Source: an uncultured Burkholderiales Genera incertae sedis bacterium (GTDB lineage: Bacteria > Pseudomonadota > Gammaproteobacteria > Burkholderiales > Eutrophovitaceae). From it: a stretch of DNA of 17,937 nt. The notes below the pieces were generated by a model, which searched no databases, had not been told where the DNA came from, and saw only the letters and a program-made list of their open reading frames with translations. Positions 15,997 through 17,937 of this stretch are shown piece by piece. The DNA lies in NCBI GenBank assembly GCA_905479505.1, contig CAJQMS010000107.1, positions 1-17,937 on the forward strand, read 5' to 3'. Both the position numbers and the translations under genes were made by a program. How positions within the stretch are numbered: position 1 is the stretch's first letter; each line of letters starts with the position of its first letter.

Positions 15997-16023
15997 TTGC
16001 ACTAATATGGTGCTTTTTATAAT
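15997..16023 (+). promoter_or_regulatory. Probable sigma-70 promoter of the rhodanese gene
   Basis: TATAAT at 16018-16023 is a perfect -10. TTGCAC at 15997-16002 is a fair -35 but with a short 15-bp spacer (16 bp if read as TTTGCA one base earlier). Transcription from about 16030 would give a leader of under 20 nt, with the GGGAGG ribosome-binding site near its 5' end. The -35 lies inside the distal NtrC site. Confidence 0.55.
15998..16014. promoter_or_regulatory. NtrC binding site, promoter-distal
   Basis: TGCACTAATATGGTGCT closely matches the NtrC consensus TGCACY-N5-GGTGCA, differing only at the last base. Its centre is 31 bp, about three helical turns, from the proximal site, nearly the 32-bp spacing of the enteric glnA enhancer. 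It also overlaps the -35 region of the divergent rhodanese promoter. Confidence 0.85.
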
Positions 16024-16047
16024 GGTTCAAGGGAGGAATTGTAGATC

Positions 16048-16497
16048 ATGGAGTTTGATTCAGTGATAAAAGACATAGAAACTCGCGCGAAGCAGTCGTA
16101 CCTGAACTATTTTGGTGCGGCCACGCCAATAGAGGCACAATTTATAAAATCGACTCAAGGCTCTGCGTTTATTGTTGATGTTCGCACTCGCGCGGAATGG
16201 GCCTATGTTGGATTAGTGCCGGGCTCAATACAGATTGAGTGGCAGACGTTTCCTACTGGTGAATTGAATGGTATGTTTTTGTCGCAGTTGCAACAAAATG
16301 TCCCTAATGATGCTTATGTGATGTTTCTTTGTAGAAGTGGAGCTCGATCACATTTGGCCGCAATGCTTGCAACTGAAGCAGGATTTGAAAGGGCAATAAA
16401 TGTAATAGATGGATTTGAAGGAGACAGAAATTCCTCTGGTCACCGCGGAACGGTAGCGGGATGGAAGTATTGCGATTTACCGTGGGTACAGAGCTGA
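16048..16497 (+). CDS. Rhodanese-like domain protein
   Basis: Single-domain rhodanese homologue of 149 residues, probably cytoplasmic (no signal peptide or membrane segment). An N-terminal extension of about 30 residues precedes the domain. FIVDVRTRAEW at 41-51 is the conserved strand, and the active-site loop is CRSGARS at 95-101 with C95 as the persulfide-carrying cysteine. The tail GFEGD-x5-GHRGTVAGWK-x3-LPW (122-146) is a conserved signature of a rhodanese subfamily often found beside glnA or ntrBC in beta- and gammaproteobacteria. Its substrate is unknown, so thiosulfate sulfurtransferase activity should not be assumed. GGGAGG lies 11 bases before the ATG. It is divergent from glnA and convergent with uppP, 16 bp from its end. 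Confidence 0.9.
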   Translation: MEFDSVIKDIETRAKQSYLNYFGAATPIEAQFIKSTQGSAFIVDVRTRAEWAYVGLVPGSIQIEWQTFPTGELNGMFLSQLQQNVPNDAYVMFLCRSGARSHLAAMLATEAGFERAINVIDGFEGDRNSSGHRGTVAGWKYCDLPWVQS

Positions 16498-16513
16498 GCG
16501 TCAGAAATTAGCG

Positions 16514-17329
16514 TTAAAGAGGTTGCCAATCAATGAGGCCAGTTGCCCAAGTTAGCAAAATAGCCACGCCGAATACTATTCTGTAGTACCCAAAAGGCTT
16601 AAAGCTGTGGCGAGACACAAAACTAATAAGAAGCTTCACAGTTAGAAGCGCCGTGATAAAAGCAACAGAAAATCCAATTGAAAGTGCTGGAAGAGACTCC
16701 GTAGTTAATAGCTCTGGTGTTTTGGCGAGATCAAAAACCGTAGCTGCAAACATCGTTGGAATAGCAAGCAAGAAAGAGAATAAAGTGGCGGTTTTTCTGG
16801 ACAACCCTAGAGTGAGCCCGCCAATGATTGTCGCTCCCGACCGAGAGACGCCTGGGAAAATGGCAATAGATTGGAAAAAGCCAATTTTTATTGCTTGAAA
16901 GATGGTTATATTCTCAAGCCCAGTGTCTTGTGAATTTTGATTTCTATTTTCAACCGTAATAATGAGCACGCCGCCCAATATAAGTGCTAAGGAAACAGAA
17001 ATAGGAGAAAATAAAAATGTTTTTACTAGGTCGTGAAAAACTAAGCCAACACACGCAGTTGGGACAAAAGCGGCAAAAATTTTCACCGCGAAACTGTCCG
17101 ACTTTTTCTTGGGTAATTCCTTTAACGTTTGGTAGATGATTTGCTTTTGATGCCAGCACACGGCAAGGATTGCCCCTAGCTGAATAACAACTAAGAATGC
17201 TTTCACCTCCACCCCATTAAGGGAGAGAAGGCTCGAGGCGATGATTAAGTGGCCTGTACTGGATATTGGAAGGAATTCAGTGAGACCTTCTAATATCCCG
17301 ATTAGGATTACGTTGAGGGTGCTGTCCAC
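16514..17329 (-). CDS. uppP: Undecaprenyl-diphosphatase
   Basis: Integral inner-membrane enzyme (also BacA) that converts undecaprenyl pyrophosphate to the monophosphate, recycling the lipid carrier for peptidoglycan and O-antigen; extra copies give bacitracin resistance. The 271 residues show both family motifs: EGLTEFLPISSTGHL at 14-28 and PGVSRSGATI at 159-168. About seven to eight hydrophobic segments span the length. The start is GTG at 17329, giving MDSTLNVILIGILEGLTEF, well aligned with homologues. An in-frame TAA lies seven codons upstream, so no earlier start is possible. No clear ribosome-binding site precedes it. Confidence 0.96.
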   Translation of the reverse strand: MDSTLNVILIGILEGLTEFLPISSTGHLIIASSLLSLNGVEVKAFLVVIQLGAILAVCWHQKQIIYQTLKELPKKKSDSFAVKIFAAFVPTACVGLVFHDLVKTFLFSPISVSLALILGGVLIITVENRNQNSQDTGLENITIFQAIKIGFFQSIAIFPGVSRSGATIIGGLTLGLSRKTATLFSFLLAIPTMFAATVFDLAKTPELLTTESLPALSIGFSVAFITALLTVKLLISFVSRHSFKPFGYYRIVFGVAILLTWATGLIDWQPL

Positions 17330-17407
17330 GTCTGTGTCAGTGTTTTTTTATTTTAGAGATCAAACGGATTGATTGAGCGGCTGTTAAATAGTCACCTCGC
17401 ACCTTCC

Positions 17408-17937
17408 TTAGGCTTTTTTATAAATCTCGCTTCCTGATTCGACAAATTCTTTGGATTTTTGCTTCATCCCGTCTGTTGCTTGTTGATTGGCATAATCCCT
17501 TACATCTTGAGTGATTTTCATGGAGCAAAAGTGTGGGCCACACATAGAGCAGAAATGAGCTAACTTCGCTCCTTCTTGCGGAAGAGTTTGATCGTGAAAG
17601 TCCTTTGCTTTTTCAGGGTCAAGTCCCAGATTAAATTGATCTTCCCAGCGAAATTCGAATCGGGCCTTTGACAGCGCATTATCTCGAATCTGAGCTCCCG
17701 GGTGTCCCTTAGCAAGGTCTGCCGCGTGGGCTGCGAGCTTGTAAGCCATTATGCCCTCCTTAACGTCGTTTTTGTCAGGCAAGCCAAGGTGCTCTTTAGG
17801 AGTGACGTAGCAAAGCATTGCTGTGCCGTACCAACCAATCATTGCTGCGCCAATGGCAGATGTGATGTGGTCATGGCCCGGTGCAATGTCTGTTGTCAAA
17901 GGTCCTAGCGTATAAAAGGGGGCCTCGCCACAGTGCT
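17408..17937 (-). CDS. thiC: Phosphomethylpyrimidine synthase ThiC (3' part, runs off the right edge)
   Basis: Radical-SAM enzyme that converts aminoimidazole ribotide to HMP phosphate, the pyrimidine half of thiamine. The window holds the last 175 codons. The visible part begins in HCGEAPFYTLGPLTTDIAPG, a highly conserved ThiC stretch, and includes DHITSAIGAAMIGW. The C-terminal iron-sulfur motif is C-x2-C-x4-C, seen as CSMCGPHFC, followed by the short ThiC tail. The open frame continues through the edge, so the true start lies outside; an internal TTG at 17899 is not a start. A TPP riboswitch, common upstream of thiC, would also be outside the window. uppP follows 78 bp downstream and may be a separate unit. 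Confidence 0.97.
   Translation of the reverse strand, partial: HCGEAPFYTLGPLTTDIAPGHDHITSAIGAAMIGWYGTAMLCYVTPKEHLGLPDKNDVKEGIMAYKLAAHAADLAKGHPGAQIRDNALSKARFEFRWEDQFNLGLDPEKAKDFHDQTLPQEGAKLAHFCSMCGPHFCSMKITQDVRDYANQQATDGMKQKSKEFVESGSEIYKKA

Noticed and set aside
1..17937. Mobile elements, CRISPR arrays, toxin-antitoxin or defence genes
   Set aside because: None seen: every sizeable gene is a recognised housekeeping or regulatory family, and no direct repeats with regular spacers were found by eye.

Overview
The window carries a compact, housekeeping-type chromosomal segment from a gammaproteobacterium of moderate to low GC. Support for this comes from the pepA-holC-valS cluster divergent from lptF-lptG, an RDD-family gene behind lptG, a ruvX-pyrB pair, an OpdA/PrlC peptidase, and glnA-ntrB-ntrC with a sigma-54 promoter. 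I cannot place it more narrowly; an uncultured or marine lineage is only a guess. I see no mobile element, CRISPR array, rRNA, tRNA or phage gene, and no cluster resembling a new defence or biosynthetic system. The unusual material is regulatory DNA.

Layout. 1-4238 (minus strand): pepA, holC and valS, with valS running off the left edge. 4310-6477 (plus): lptF and lptG, the inner-membrane half of the LPS exporter, divergent from pepA. 6480-6932 (minus): a small RDD membrane protein. 6933-7232: a 300-bp divergent intergenic region with a perfect 14-bp palindrome and an intrinsic terminator upstream of ruvX. 7233-8717 (plus): ruvX and pyrB. 8897-11770 (plus): prlC/opdA and xthA. 11810-15813 (minus): glnA, ntrB and ntrC in transcription order glnA to ntrC. 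15814-16047: the glnA control region. 16048-16497 (plus): a rhodanese-like protein divergent from glnA. 16514-17329 (minus): uppP. 17408 to the right edge (minus): the 3' end of thiC.

How the parts work together. The glnA-ntrB-ntrC block is a complete nitrogen-control module. NtrB phosphorylates NtrC, and NtrC acts through two enhancer-like sites 31 bp apart, about 100 and 130 bp upstream of a -24/-12 promoter, to drive glnA. The same sites overlap the likely promoter of the divergent rhodanese gene. LptF/LptG and UppP serve envelope biogenesis, PyrB pyrimidine synthesis, HolC/XthA/RuvX DNA and RNA metabolism, and PepA/PrlC peptide turnover.

Best leads for a second look: a terminator with a competing upstream hairpin in the ruvX-pyrB leader; a textbook intrinsic terminator on the plus strand inside ntrC, antisense to it and downstream of xthA; and shared NtrC control of glnA and the rhodanese gene.
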